Assembly (NCBI RefSeq): GCF_023169945.1
Contig: NZ_AP025591.1
Coordinates: 1,510,501-1,574,500 of the forward strand
Direction: 5' to 3'
Length of the DNA: 64,000 bases
From: Anaeromyxobacter oryzae
GTDB lineage: Bacteria > Myxococcota > Myxococcia > Myxococcales > Anaeromyxobacteraceae
In this document: one piece after another, positions 25,801 to 32,873 of the stretch
Position numbering within the stretch: position 1 is the first letter of the stretch
How the letters are laid out: every line of letters begins with the position of its first letter
Notes under the pieces: generated by a model
What the model was told of the DNA's origin: nothing
Seen by the model: the letters and a program-made list of their open reading frames with translations, nothing else
Database searches by the model: none
Made by a program: the position numbers and the translations under genes

Positions 25801-28010
25801 GCATCCGGGTCGGCGTGCCGTACCTCGAGCTCGAGCAGCTTCCGATCGCGCGCGGCCAGGCAGTCGGCCTCGGCTACGACGACGGCGTGCGGATCCACCA
25901 CAACGCCATCACGAAGAACGGCAGCCTCGAGGCGCCGATCGGGAACGGCGGCGCGGGCGGCGGCGTCTCGATCTGCAGCGGCACCGACGGGTACAGCGTC
26001 GACCACAACTTCATCTGCGGCAACTACAGCAGCTCCGACGGCGGCGGGATCGGCCACCTCGGGTTCAGCCAGGGCGGCACGATCGCGTTCAACCAGATCC
26101 TGTTCAACCAGAGCTTCCAGCAGACCGCCACGACCCACGGCGGCGGGATCTTCGTCGGCGGCGAGCCGCCGATCGCCGGGACCCTGTCCCTCGGCACCGG
26201 CGACCTCACCATCGACGCGAACCTCATCCGCGGGAACCTCGCCGAGGGCGGGAGCGGCGGCGGCATCCGCCTGCAGCAGGTGAACGGCGCGGACGTGGCG
26301 GCGAACCCGAACGTGCCGAGCCGGTGGTTCGCGGTCTCCCTCACGAACAACATGGTGGTCGACAACGTGGCCGGCTGGGCGGGCGGCGGCATCTCGCTCG
26401 CCGACGCGGTGGTCAGCCGGATCGTGAACGACACCGTCTCGTCCAACGACAGCGTCGGCATCGCCGGCGTGGTGCTGGCGGGCGGCGTCGCCCTCCCCGG
26501 GGCCACGACCGGCCAGGCCGGCGTCGGCCGCCCGAGCCCCGCCGGCATCGCCTCCGAGCCCACCAGCGGCGCGCTCCGGGCGGCCATCGGCCCCGGCTCC
26601 CGCCTGACCGCCACGCAGCGGGCGATCTCGAGCCCGCTCCTCGTGAACGACGTCCTCTGGCAGAACCGGTCGTTCTTCTACGACGGCAACGGCGGCCTCT
26701 GCGTCGGGAACAGCCTCGCCGACGTGACGCCCGCGTGCGCCCACCTGCCCGATCAGACGGCGACCGGCCAGTGCGTCCCGGGCGCCAAGTACTGGGACCT
26801 CGGCGTGCTCGGCGACACCTCCGCCGCGACGCCCGGCCCGGCCGCGCTCGCGCCGAGCTTCTCGATCATCACCGCCGGTTACCCCGGCAGCGGCAACGGG
26901 AACGCGAACCCGACCCTCGTCGATCCGTACTGCAACGGCTCGCGCGTCGTGCCGGAGCTGCCCGGCGTCATCGACCCCGCGAGCGTGAAGAACCTCCAGG
27001 TCGCCGCGACCGTCGACGAGGGCAACAACTACGTGAACCTCCGGTACGGGCCGCTGTACACGACCAACCCGGCGACCGGGAAGCCGTTCGGCGACTACCA
27101 CCTCGGCGGCGCCGTCACGAACGCCTCCGGCACCGTCATCGGCTCGACGTCTCCGGCCTTCAACGCCGGCACGCCGACCGGGGCGCCGAACCACGACTTC
27201 GACGGCCAGCCGCGGCCGATGGGGGCCCGCTTCGACATCGGCGCCGACGAGTTCTTCATCCCCACGCCCATGCTGGCCGTGAGCCCGAGCCCGCTCCCCT
27301 TCGGCGCGGTGTCCATCAACACCACCCGGACCCTGGTCGTCACGGTGTCGAACGTCGGAGGCGCCACGGCAAACCTCGCCACGCCGACGATCGCGAGCGG
27401 CAACGCCGCGCTCCGGTACGGCTTCACGTCGACCTGTCCGGTCGGCGGCGCTGGCCTCGCGTCGGGCGCGTCGTGCACGATCTCCGTGACCTTCGCGCCC
27501 GTCACGCTCGCCCCGAGCCCGCAGACCGCCACGCTGACCGTGAACGCGACGAACGCCGCGAGCGCCGGCGTCGCGCTCACCGGCACCGGCGCGATCCAGT
27601 CCTACCGGATCGCGCCGGGGCCCACGGTCGGCCACGGCTTCGGGAGCCAGCCGGTCGGCACGCAGAGCGCGCCCTTCCAGTTCACGATCACCAACACGGG
27701 ATCGCTCCCCGCCGGCGGCGAGCTGTGGCTGAACGGCAACCCGCTCGCGACCGGCACCTTCGCGACCCAGTTCCTGGCCGCCTTCCGTCCGGGAGACACC
27801 TGCACCGCGACCACCCACCTCGCCGCAGGCGCGTCCTGCACGTTCAGCGTCGTGTTCGCGCCGACCTCCGCAGGCCCGAAGGGCACGGGCGTCACCAGCC
27901 CAGGGGCGCGCATCGACGTGAGCCACGTGGCCGGAGCGGTGAACGCCGGGTTGCTCGGCTCGCCGGTGTGGGGCACCGGCCTCACGACCGCCGCCGTCAC
28001 GCGGAGATGA
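19812..28010 (+). CDS. Giant multidomain lipoprotein: degenerate cupredoxins, Cna-B-like, beta-helix, anchor domains
   Basis: This 2732-residue protein has lipobox LALGAAC (C27) followed by a Ser-rich linker. Residues about 40-415 are homologous to polypeptide B (PGPTIVATAGDTLQINLTNGLP, SLQVPMGLYGVLVV) but every copper motif is gone. Then come two cadherin/VCBS-like domains (about 443-627), a long stretch of SdrD-B/Cna-B-like domains (about 629-1440, with Ca-type MDLNGNGKLDPGEPGI and TYVVEEVTPPGYEV), and an IPT/TIG-like domain (about 1740-1810). A right-handed beta-helix (about 1810-2290) ends in an anchor-Q-type segment DFDGQPRPMGARFDIGADE, followed by two choice-of-anchor-D domains (about 2487-2732). 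It is predicted to be a surface or outer-membrane scaffold. GAGGAG ribosome site. Confidence 0.88.
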   Translation: MAPHLPVNVRLSTTAGALALLALGAACSSSSRSSPKPATSSSRSPLQVRITNVPGTAINLTAQRMTTTLRDGTALPMWGYCVTGSCTAAWAPGPTIVATAGDTLQINLTNGLPAPTSLVVLGQLGGGVGAPQKMPSPAHTGQSFTTFPGNAPAPAPFVPPAQGPRVRSFGTEVPAATATTGPTTTTLTWSSLRPGTYLYETGTLPSLQVPMGLYGVLVVTSAPGTAYPGVTYDDDAALLLSEIDPRQNAAVDAAALAGTDVNVRFDDPACTATQPCYPAAVNYAPTYFLVNGKPFDRTSPQNTVVEVGSTAPYGTGNILVRLLNAGSRTHVPSIVGLPMALVAEDGNPAPGNPKLQNEVLLTAGKTYDAVVRPPASTGGTSYAPGTFTVFDRSLSLSTDNHPDGGLQAFLLVDHAAAATTTTTINGVATTIPVAGAPGNLPAAATPTANPDTFAVPFDTAISANVTTNDVAVASVVLGTGAAHGTLVLNADGSFTYTPSAGFSGVDQFTYVANGDPTVTALVTLNVAAQLTGPANMPVANPDAYTSSLVSSFSAPIPGVLANDTDPNRFPLTAGSVAGSTCGSVALAPDGSFTVTGSPPSCQFTYVATNSQGTASAPATVTVTFGAAGSVAGLAVSVVDASTGAAIPDYRWTLQEDLTFAHGTTATPPVTTRTVGTSFHRSHMPVVATGCVGPVSCGSGQSVRGVVVTDADALAHQTTPDQVALDPTRRYYVSILPGDGSPPGHTMGGGQVKAAGAAWAPLTIKLEATPLPTAQMSIYVYEDDSPTNGQDEPAESPLGGFNIILMDPAGRTGDVAGQQSYDAFNMPLSNALLGRPGCPDELNTATNGTGTAAAGNLVGVVYTCPNDPNEGTPAANPARYALAGHALIQNLTPARYDVIAHPGAAREGAGEIWWQTETLEGTAAQDAFVGVNEPTYFQEFGPPGPHVTIGFVNPAHVAAYAAASGFTGTSTITGKITNQHMSHPSDVTLWDSGSYGMLFSTTCQVVLNSQAGDGPAVAAAECDPDGNFVLTGVPAGSYDLAIFDQWLDQIIQNVAVTVPANTPAVALGDLPVLSWFTQYDQNIFMDLNGNGKLDPGEPGISNVPLTVRYRNGAPSNATLSDSTGNGILVELFPLFNWYVAEADTTRYKQTGVHVWVDGGGKPDTSGPGASLWTSTYAYAPDGSTERVEQPGALSYGVQSFISQRNRVEWGRTPYVKGENGGIVGTVVYSSTRPFDDMRFNVQTIWEPLVPRVTVNLYRKETLADGTGTLTLVDTTQTSSFDDYANLVYGADGAQYLLASDGRLRVPATGALAPAAAYPAGKQVNLQCPGQDPADPFVSYTLGATDRQRCYDGWHDWNQVQAAPYDGRYVFPSAAYVAAHPLTGAQKAAGQTLVSLPPGTYVVEEVTPPGYEVVKEEDKNILIGDAFTGPAPQQFGALASIFILPDQATLNNANPYAPGTGDPGFQSDPTTNLGVYGVTTGTAFPECVGNLHRVPDFLSLYPQAQQVAPFAGMDRPLCDRKKVVLNDQMQASATFFVFTETPVASNNTGIILDDASSEFNAVSPDFGEKASVPFVPVSIKDFTGNEIGRTYSDQWGAYNMMTPSSWLVNPPTPSGYGPNMLVTCINDPGPIPDPVTGAPVTDPAYNPAYSNFCYTNPYMPGQTTYLDTPVLPIAAFAAGYNPADCALPDATPAIQRVDGSGGFGPWLPTTGGTLTITAQGDQQVQNPAYAGPFAASGLTSQLTITRHYGFGSARGSVRIGNVDLTGSVTGWSDGTIVVAVPAGTPTGELSITTAAGQTSLDTVTVNLEDRTPARVSPGVSTIQGAIDTASPGDLILIDAGTYSELVIMWKPVRLQGVGAASVIINAAKYPTSKLEAWRPRINALFNIDPIIGNQVGPSQVDPLPGQEITGGTVVLEPTVLGTEEGAGITVLAKNLPASRCFDVTAVGYESNFLCAPSRIDGLSVTGGDAGGGIYVNGWAHQLEISNDRVYGNAGAYNGGIRVGVPYLELEQLPIARGQAVGLGYDDGVRIHHNAITKNGSLEAPIGNGGAGGGVSICSGTDGYSVDHNFICGNYSSSDGGGIGHLGFSQGGTIAFNQILFNQSFQQTATTHGGGIFVGGEPPIAGTLSLGTGDLTIDANLIRGNLAEGGSGGGIRLQQVNGADVAANPNVPSRWFAVSLTNNMVVDNVAGWAGGGISLADAVVSRIVNDTVSSNDSVGIAGVVLAGGVALPGATTGQAGVGRPSPAGIASEPTSGALRAAIGPGSRLTATQRAISSPLLVNDVLWQNRSFFYDGNGGLCVGNSLADVTPACAHLPDQTATGQCVPGAKYWDLGVLGDTSAATPGPAALAPSFSIITAGYPGSGNGNANPTLVDPYCNGSRVVPELPGVIDPASVKNLQVAATVDEGNNYVNLRYGPLYTTNPATGKPFGDYHLGGAVTNASGTVIGSTSPAFNAGTPTGAPNHDFDGQPRPMGARFDIGADEFFIPTPMLAVSPSPLPFGAVSINTTRTLVVTVSNVGGATANLATPTIASGNAALRYGFTSTCPVGGAGLASGASCTISVTFAPVTLAPSPQTATLTVNATNAASAGVALTGTGAIQSYRIAPGPTVGHGFGSQPVGTQSAPFQFTITNTGSLPAGGELWLNGNPLATGTFATQFLAAFRPGDTCTATTHLAAGASCTFSVVFAPTSAGPKGTGVTSPGARIDVSHVAGAVNAGLLGSPVWGTGLTTAAVTRR

Positions 28011-28020
28011 GGAGGAGCCC

Positions 28021-28530
28021 GTGACCGCGAGAACGAGCACGGCGATCCCGGCGCTGGTCGCGGCGCTGCTCGGCGCCGGCGTCGCCCCGGCGCCGGCCCA
28101 GGCCGGAACCCCCGCCGCCGCGGGCGCCGCCCGGGCGCGGCCGGCGGCGACGGCGAAGCGGGAGACCTCGGCGAGCTGGCACGCCCGCCGCGGCCTCCAC
28201 TTCCAGCGCACGTGGGGCGTCGACATCGTCGGCGTCCGGCCGGTGTCGTCCGGCTACATGCTCCGGTTCGACTACCGCGTGGTGGATCCGGAGAAGGCCG
28301 CGGCGCTGACCGATCGCAAGGCGCGGCCGTACCTCATCGACGAGGCGACCCGCACCGCGCTCGCGGTCCCCGCGATGGAGAACGTCGGCGAGCTGCGCCA
28401 GATGGCGCCGCCGCAGCAGGACCGCACGTACTTCATGATCTTCGGGAACCCGGGCCGGCTCGTGAAGCGAGGCAGCCGCGTGACCATCGTGGTCGGCAAC
28501 CTCCGCGCAGAGGGCGTGGTGGTCGACTAG
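28021..28530 (+). CDS. Small periplasmic protein of unknown function
   Basis: This 169-residue exported protein starts at GTG with GAGGAG just upstream, ten bases after the giant lipoprotein. The signal peptide ends GVAPAPAQA, followed by an Ala-rich linker. The conserved-looking core is WGVDIVGVRPVSSGYMLRFDYRVVDPEKAAALTDRKARPYLIDE, then a C-terminal beta-rich part (YFMIFGNPGRLVKRGSRVTIVVGNLRAEGVVV). It has no cysteine after the leader and no metal motif. The fold looks like a small beta-sandwich. Its place between the oxidase polypeptides and the copper chaperone suggests an accessory or assembly role, but nothing in the sequence proves it. Confidence 0.8.
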   Translation: MTARTSTAIPALVAALLGAGVAPAPAQAGTPAAAGAARARPAATAKRETSASWHARRGLHFQRTWGVDIVGVRPVSSGYMLRFDYRVVDPEKAAALTDRKARPYLIDEATRTALAVPAMENVGELRQMAPPQQDRTYFMIFGNPGRLVKRGSRVTIVVGNLRAEGVVVD

Positions 28531-28582
28531 GCGCGCCCGGCGCCGTCGACGCCGGGCCGAGCTCTTCTTCGAAGGAGTGAAC

Positions 28583-29452
28583 ATGATCAGCCGCACCCCG
28601 TCGCTCTCCGCCGCACTCCGGGCCACCGTCCTCGCCCTCGCGATCTCGGCCATCGGCTGCCACTCGAGGAACGCCGCCGAGCGCGCCGCCGAGCCCATCC
28701 TCGAGAAGAACGCCGCGGCGCGCGGCGGCGTGAAGGCGTGGCGCGCCGTCGAGTCCATGTCCGTGTCCGGGACGCTGGACGCCGGCACGCCCCGGGACCC
28801 GGTCAAGCTGGCGATGGCCTACCTCCGGCAGGCGCGGCAGACCAGGGCGGAAGCCCGGATCGCGCTGGCGCGCGCGCGGGAGGCAGAGCCGCCGAAGCCC
28901 GTGCAGCTGCCGTTCGTCATGGAGCTGAAGCGGCCCCACAAGGCGCGCGTGGAGGTCCGGTTCCGCGGCGAGACCGCCGTGCAGGTCTACGACGGGCGCA
29001 GCGGGAGCAAGCTGCGGCCGTTCCTCGGGCGGCGCGAGGTGGAGCCCTTCACCGCCGAGGAGCTGCGGGTGGCGTCGCAGCAGTCGGAGCTCGACGGCCC
29101 GCTCCTCGACGCGGCCGCGACCGGCGGCAAGGTCGAGCTCGAGGGCGAGGAGCCGGTGGACGGCCGTGACGCCTACCGGCTCAAGGTCACGGCCGGCGAC
29201 GGCCAGGTCCGCCACGTCTGGGTGGACGCGCAGACGTTCCTCGACGTGAAGGTCGAGGGGACGCGGCGGGTGGACGGACGGCCGCGGTCCGTGTGGACCT
29301 CCTTCCGCGACTACCGCACCGTCGCCGGGCTCCTCATCCCGCACGTCCTCGAGACCGCCGTCGAGGGCGTCAAGGGCTCGGAGAAGATCGTCCTGGACCG
29401 CGTGGTCCTGAACCCGAGGCTCGACGATGCGCGGTTCACGAACCCGGGCTGA
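28583..29452 (+). CDS. LolA-like outer-membrane lipoprotein-sorting-type lipoprotein
   Basis: This 289-residue lipoprotein has leader LALAISAIGC, where C would be the lipidated residue. The body resembles the LolA/LolB/DUF-type half-barrel proteins. It opens with ILEKNAAARGGVKAWRAVESMSVSGTL, the typical start of these domains. The later strands VQVYDGRSGSKLRPFLGRREVEPF, VELEGEEPVDGRDAYRLKVT, HVWVDAQTFLDVKVEGTRRVDG and VWTSFRDYRTVAGLLIPHVLET are characteristic. The ATG at 28583 is preferred over GTG 28577 because GAAGGAG then sits at proper spacing. It may carry a hydrophobic ligand or help place the surface lipoprotein in this operon; this is inference. Confidence 0.8.
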   Translation: MISRTPSLSAALRATVLALAISAIGCHSRNAAERAAEPILEKNAAARGGVKAWRAVESMSVSGTLDAGTPRDPVKLAMAYLRQARQTRAEARIALARAREAEPPKPVQLPFVMELKRPHKARVEVRFRGETAVQVYDGRSGSKLRPFLGRREVEPFTAEELRVASQQSELDGPLLDAAATGGKVELEGEEPVDGRDAYRLKVTAGDGQVRHVWVDAQTFLDVKVEGTRRVDGRPRSVWTSFRDYRTVAGLLIPHVLETAVEGVKGSEKIVLDRVVLNPRLDDARFTNPG

Positions 29453-29516
29453 GCCGGCCTCCCCGCCGCTCGTCGAGCCTCACCGCCCCTCACCCGCACT
29501 CCGCGAAGAGGTCGTC

Positions 29517-30152
29517 ATGAGCTCCCTCACCCGGTCTCCCTTCGCCGCGCTGGCGCTCGCCGCCTGCGCGATGCTGGGCCCCGTTCCGTCCGCTGCGCGG
29601 GCGGCCGACGGGCCCGACCCGCACGCCCACTGCCACGACGCGATGGGCGCCCTGAAGAGGGCGACGCGCTCGACGGCCCGCTACACGCTCCCCCCGATCA
29701 CGCTCGTCCGGGACGACGGGAAGTCCGTCTCGCTCCCCGCGGAGCTCGACGACGGACGCCCGGTGGTGCTGAACTTCGTCTTCACCACCTGCGCGACCAT
29801 CTGCCCGGTCATGAGCAGGACCTTCGCCCAGCTCCAGGAGCGGCTCGGGAGCGAGCGCGACAGGGTGCACCTGGTCTCGATCTCCATCGACCCGGAGCAG
29901 GACACGCCGGCGCGCCTCTCCGAGTACGCGAGGAGCTTCGGCGCAGGTCCCGGATGGCGGTTCTACACGGGCACCGCCGAGGCGAGCGTCGCGGCCCAGC
30001 GCGCCTTCGACGTGTACCGCGGCGACAAGATGGATCACACGCCGGTCGCGTTCCTCCGCGCCGCGCCGGGGCGTCCCTGGGTGCGCATCGACGGGTTCGC
30101 GTCGCCCGACGAGCTGACCAGCGCCGTCCGCGAGCTGATCGCCGCCCGCTGA
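29517..30152 (+). CDS. SCO1/SenC-family copper chaperone
   Basis: This 211-residue exported thioredoxin-fold protein has a signal peptide ending SAARAAD. The copper motif is complete: C92 and C96 in TTCATICPVMSRTF and H174 in DKMDHTPVAFL. The core stretch HLVSISIDPEQDTPARLSEYAR is typical of SCO proteins. These proteins deliver Cu(I) to the CuA site of cytochrome oxidase or act on cysteine redox state. No cytochrome oxidase gene is in the window, so loading copper into the neighbouring multicopper oxidase is the likely role here (inference). The ATG at 29517 is chosen at the start of the signal peptide. Confidence 0.93.
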   Translation: MSSLTRSPFAALALAACAMLGPVPSAARAADGPDPHAHCHDAMGALKRATRSTARYTLPPITLVRDDGKSVSLPAELDDGRPVVLNFVFTTCATICPVMSRTFAQLQERLGSERDRVHLVSISIDPEQDTPARLSEYARSFGAGPGWRFYTGTAEASVAAQRAFDVYRGDKMDHTPVAFLRAAPGRPWVRIDGFASPDELTSAVRELIAAR

Positions 30153-30163
30153 GGCGCACGGGC

Positions 30164-31831
30164 ATGCGCGACGCGATCGCGAGCGGATCCCGCACGGCGG
30201 CGCGACTTCCGGGACCTCGCCGGCTCGCGCTGGCCGCCCTCCTCGTGCTCCCCGCGGCGGGCGCGTGGGCGGCCCCCGCCTCGCCGGCCGCCGGCGAGCG
30301 GCTCTACCGCGAGGGCGTGCTGCCCTCGGGACGGCCGCTGCGCGGCGAGCGCGAAGGGGGCGTCGGCGTCGAGGGGGCCGCCGCGGCGTGCGCCACGTGC
30401 CACCGCCGCAGCGGCCTCGGAAGCTGGGAAGGACAGCTCGTGATCCCGCCCATCATCGGCCGGTACCTGTTCCGGCCCGGGGCGCGGAACGTCGAGGACC
30501 CCGAGCTCCCGCACGTCCAGGGCTACGTTCCCCGGCGCGACGCGTACACGGACGCGACGCTGGCGAGGGCGATCCGCGAGGGCAAGGACCCGCAGGGCCG
30601 GGCGCTCGGCTTCGTGATGCCGCGGTACCGGCTCGACGACGCGACGATGGCGTCGCTCGTCGCGTACCTCCGGGGCCTCACGACCGGCGCGGTGCCCGGC
30701 GTCGAGCGCGACACGCTGCACTTCGCGACCGTGATCACCCCCGACGCCGATCCGATCGCGCGCCGGGGCATGCTCGACGTCCTGCACCAGTTCTTCGCGG
30801 ACAAGAACGCCGGCTACCGCGGCGAGAGCCCGCCCCTGCAGTCGAGCCGCGGCGTCATGTACCGGGTGAACCGGAAGTGGACGCTGCACGTCTGGGAGCT
30901 CTCCGGACCGCCGGAGGGGTGGGAGCAGCAGCTCAGCCACCACCTGGCCGCCACGCCGGTGTTCGCCGTGATCTCCGGGATCGGCGGAAGGACCTGGGCC
31001 CCGGTGCATCGCTTCTGCGAGCGCGCCGCCCTCCCCTGCCTGCTGCCGAACGTGGAGGCGCCGGTGGTCTCGGAGCGGGACTTCTACCCGGTCTACTTCT
31101 CCCGCGGCGTGCTGCTCGAGGCGGACCTGATCGCCCGGGAGCTCCAGGCGCGCCGGCACGACCTGGGCGTCCGCCGGGTGGTGTCGCTGTTCCGCGAAGG
31201 GGACGTCGGGGCCGAGGCGGCCCGCGCGCTCCAGGCCGCGGCCGCTGCGGCGGGGCTCGAGGCGGCGTCGCGCGTCGTGTCGCCCGGCCCGGCGAGGCAG
31301 CGCCTCGCGGAGGCGCTCGGGGACTCGCGCGCCGGCGACGCCGTCGTCCTGTGGCTCCGGCCCCATGACCTGGCCGCGCTCCCCGCCCCGCCGGCCGGCG
31401 TCACCGCCGTGTACGCGTCCGGGCTGATGGGCGACCTGGAGCACGCGCCGCTCCCGCCGGCGTGGCGCGGCACGGCGCGCTTGACGTATCCGTTCGATCT
31501 CCCCGAGCGGCGGAAGGTGCGGATGAGCTTCCCGCTGGGATGGTTCGCCGTGCGGCACATCCCCGTCGTCGACGAGCGGGTGCAGACCGACACGTACCTC
31601 GCCTGCGTCATCCTCTCGGAGACCGTCGGCCACATGCTGGACAGCTTCGTGCGCGACTACCTGGTGGAGCGGGTCGAGGCGCTGCTGAGCCACCGTCAGG
31701 TGAACGGCTATTACCCGAGGCTCGGCCTCGCACCCGGCCAGCGGTTCGCCTCGAAGGGCGGGTACGTCGTGCGGTTCGCGCAGGCGGACGGGACCCAGGT
31801 GATCGCGGACGGGGAGTGGACGGTGCCGTGA
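30164..31831 (+). CDS. Monohaem cytochrome c fused to a periplasmic substrate-binding domain
   Basis: This 555-residue exported protein has a signal peptide to about residue 37 (AAGAWAAPA). The haem c site is CATCH at 76-80, with a plausible distal Met in LGFVMPRYRLDD. From about residue 180 the sequence turns into a periplasmic-binding-protein fold of the branched-chain amino-acid receptor type: FATVITPDADPIARRGMLDVLHQFFADKN, AVISGIGGRTWAPVHRFCERAALPCLLPN, YFSRGVLLEADLIARELQAR, VRRVVSLFREGDVG, then VYASGLMGDLE. Coupling a haem domain to a ligand-binding fold is unusual. It closes the copper operon, 11 bases after the SCO gene, and could be an electron partner or redox sensor. Confidence 0.85.
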   Translation: MRDAIASGSRTAARLPGPRRLALAALLVLPAAGAWAAPASPAAGERLYREGVLPSGRPLRGEREGGVGVEGAAAACATCHRRSGLGSWEGQLVIPPIIGRYLFRPGARNVEDPELPHVQGYVPRRDAYTDATLARAIREGKDPQGRALGFVMPRYRLDDATMASLVAYLRGLTTGAVPGVERDTLHFATVITPDADPIARRGMLDVLHQFFADKNAGYRGESPPLQSSRGVMYRVNRKWTLHVWELSGPPEGWEQQLSHHLAATPVFAVISGIGGRTWAPVHRFCERAALPCLLPNVEAPVVSERDFYPVYFSRGVLLEADLIARELQARRHDLGVRRVVSLFREGDVGAEAARALQAAAAAAGLEAASRVVSPGPARQRLAEALGDSRAGDAVVLWLRPHDLAALPAPPAGVTAVYASGLMGDLEHAPLPPAWRGTARLTYPFDLPERRKVRMSFPLGWFAVRHIPVVDERVQTDTYLACVILSETVGHMLDSFVRDYLVERVEALLSHRQVNGYYPRLGLAPGQRFASKGGYVVRFAQADGTQVIADGEWTVP

Positions 31832-31848
31832 CGCGGCCGTGCCGGACC

Positions 31849-32832
31849 TCAGCGGAACCCGACGACGCCGTGGGGCACGTAGGGGCCCTCGAGATCGGCG
31901 ACGTCCTCCGGTGCGAGCCGGAGCGAGAGCGCGGCGACCGCGTCGTCGAGGTGCTGCATCCTCGTCGCGCCGACGATCGGCGCCGTCACGCCACCCTTCT
32001 GGAGCACCCAGGCGAGCGCCACCTGCGCCCGCGGCACCCCGAGCCGCGCGGCGACCTCGGTGAGCCGCGCGTGGACCTTGCGGTCGGCCTCGGCGGACGC
32101 CGCGGGGTACAGCGTCTTGCCGAACTCGTCCGTCTCGGACCGCGCGCTCGCCTCGTCCCAGTCGCGCGCGAGGCGGCCGCGCGCGAGCGGGCTCCACGGC
32201 AGGACCGCGATCCCCTCGGCGCGGCAGAGGGGCAGCATCTCGCGCTCCTCCTCGCGGTACAGCAGGTTCACGTAGTCCTGCATCGAGACGAACCGCGTCC
32301 AGCCGTTCCGGTCCGCGACGTGGAGCGCCTTCGCGAACTGCCAGGCGTACATCGAGGACGCGCCGACGTAGCGCACCTTCCCCGCCTTCACGACGTCGTG
32401 CAGCGCCTCCATCGTCTCCTCGATCGGCGTGCCGTCGTCCCAGCGATGGATCTGGTACAGGTCCACGAAGTCGGTCCCGAGGCGCCGGAGGCTCGCGTCG
32501 AGCTCGGCGAGGATCGCCTTGCGGGACAGCCCCGCCCCGTTCGGTCCGGGCCGCATCCGTCCGTGCACCTTCGTCGCGATGACGACCTCGTCGCGGCGCG
32601 CGAGGTCGCGGAGCGCGCGACCGACGATCTCCTCGCTCGTCCCGTCCGAGTAGACGTTCGCCGTGTCGAAGAAGTTGATCCCGAGGGCGAGCGCCCGCTC
32701 GATGAACGGCCGCGCCTTCTCCTCGGGCAACGTCCACGGGTGCGGCCCACGCTCGGGCACGCCGTAGCTCATGCAGCCGAGGCAGATGCGGGAGACCTCG
32801 AGCCCCGTTCGTCCGAGCTTCACGTAGTCCAT
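31849..32832 (-). CDS. Aldo/keto reductase
   Basis: This 327-residue NADPH-dependent oxidoreductase has a TIM-barrel fold. It matches the Tas/YajO group: MDYVKLGRTGLEVSRICLGCMSYG at the start, then FFDTANVYSDGTSEEIVGRAL carrying the catalytic Asp and Tyr, TKVHGRM with the Lys, and DLYQIHRWDDGTPIEETMEAL with the His. WVLQKGGVTAPIVGATRMQHLDDAV near the end forms the NADP site. Cytosolic; the substrate cannot be read from sequence. It is convergent with the haem-binding-protein fusion, with only 17 bases between stops, and stands 41 bases from the pentose-phosphate operon. Confidence 0.93.
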   Translation of the reverse strand: MDYVKLGRTGLEVSRICLGCMSYGVPERGPHPWTLPEEKARPFIERALALGINFFDTANVYSDGTSEEIVGRALRDLARRDEVVIATKVHGRMRPGPNGAGLSRKAILAELDASLRRLGTDFVDLYQIHRWDDGTPIEETMEALHDVVKAGKVRYVGASSMYAWQFAKALHVADRNGWTRFVSMQDYVNLLYREEEREMLPLCRAEGIAVLPWSPLARGRLARDWDEASARSETDEFGKTLYPAASAEADRKVHARLTEVAARLGVPRAQVALAWVLQKGGVTAPIVGATRMQHLDDAVAALSLRLAPEDVADLEGPYVPHGVVGFR

Positions 32833-32873
32833 GGGTCGACGTTAGCGCCCGCAGCGGCCCCGCGCCGCCGCCG

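Noticed and set aside
18258..28226. A 3322-codon open frame on the minus strand opposite the oxidase and giant lipoprotein genes
   Set aside because: Its translation is an Arg/Asp/Val/Ala-rich shadow without any domain. The plus-strand frames have signal peptides, ribosome sites and clear homology.
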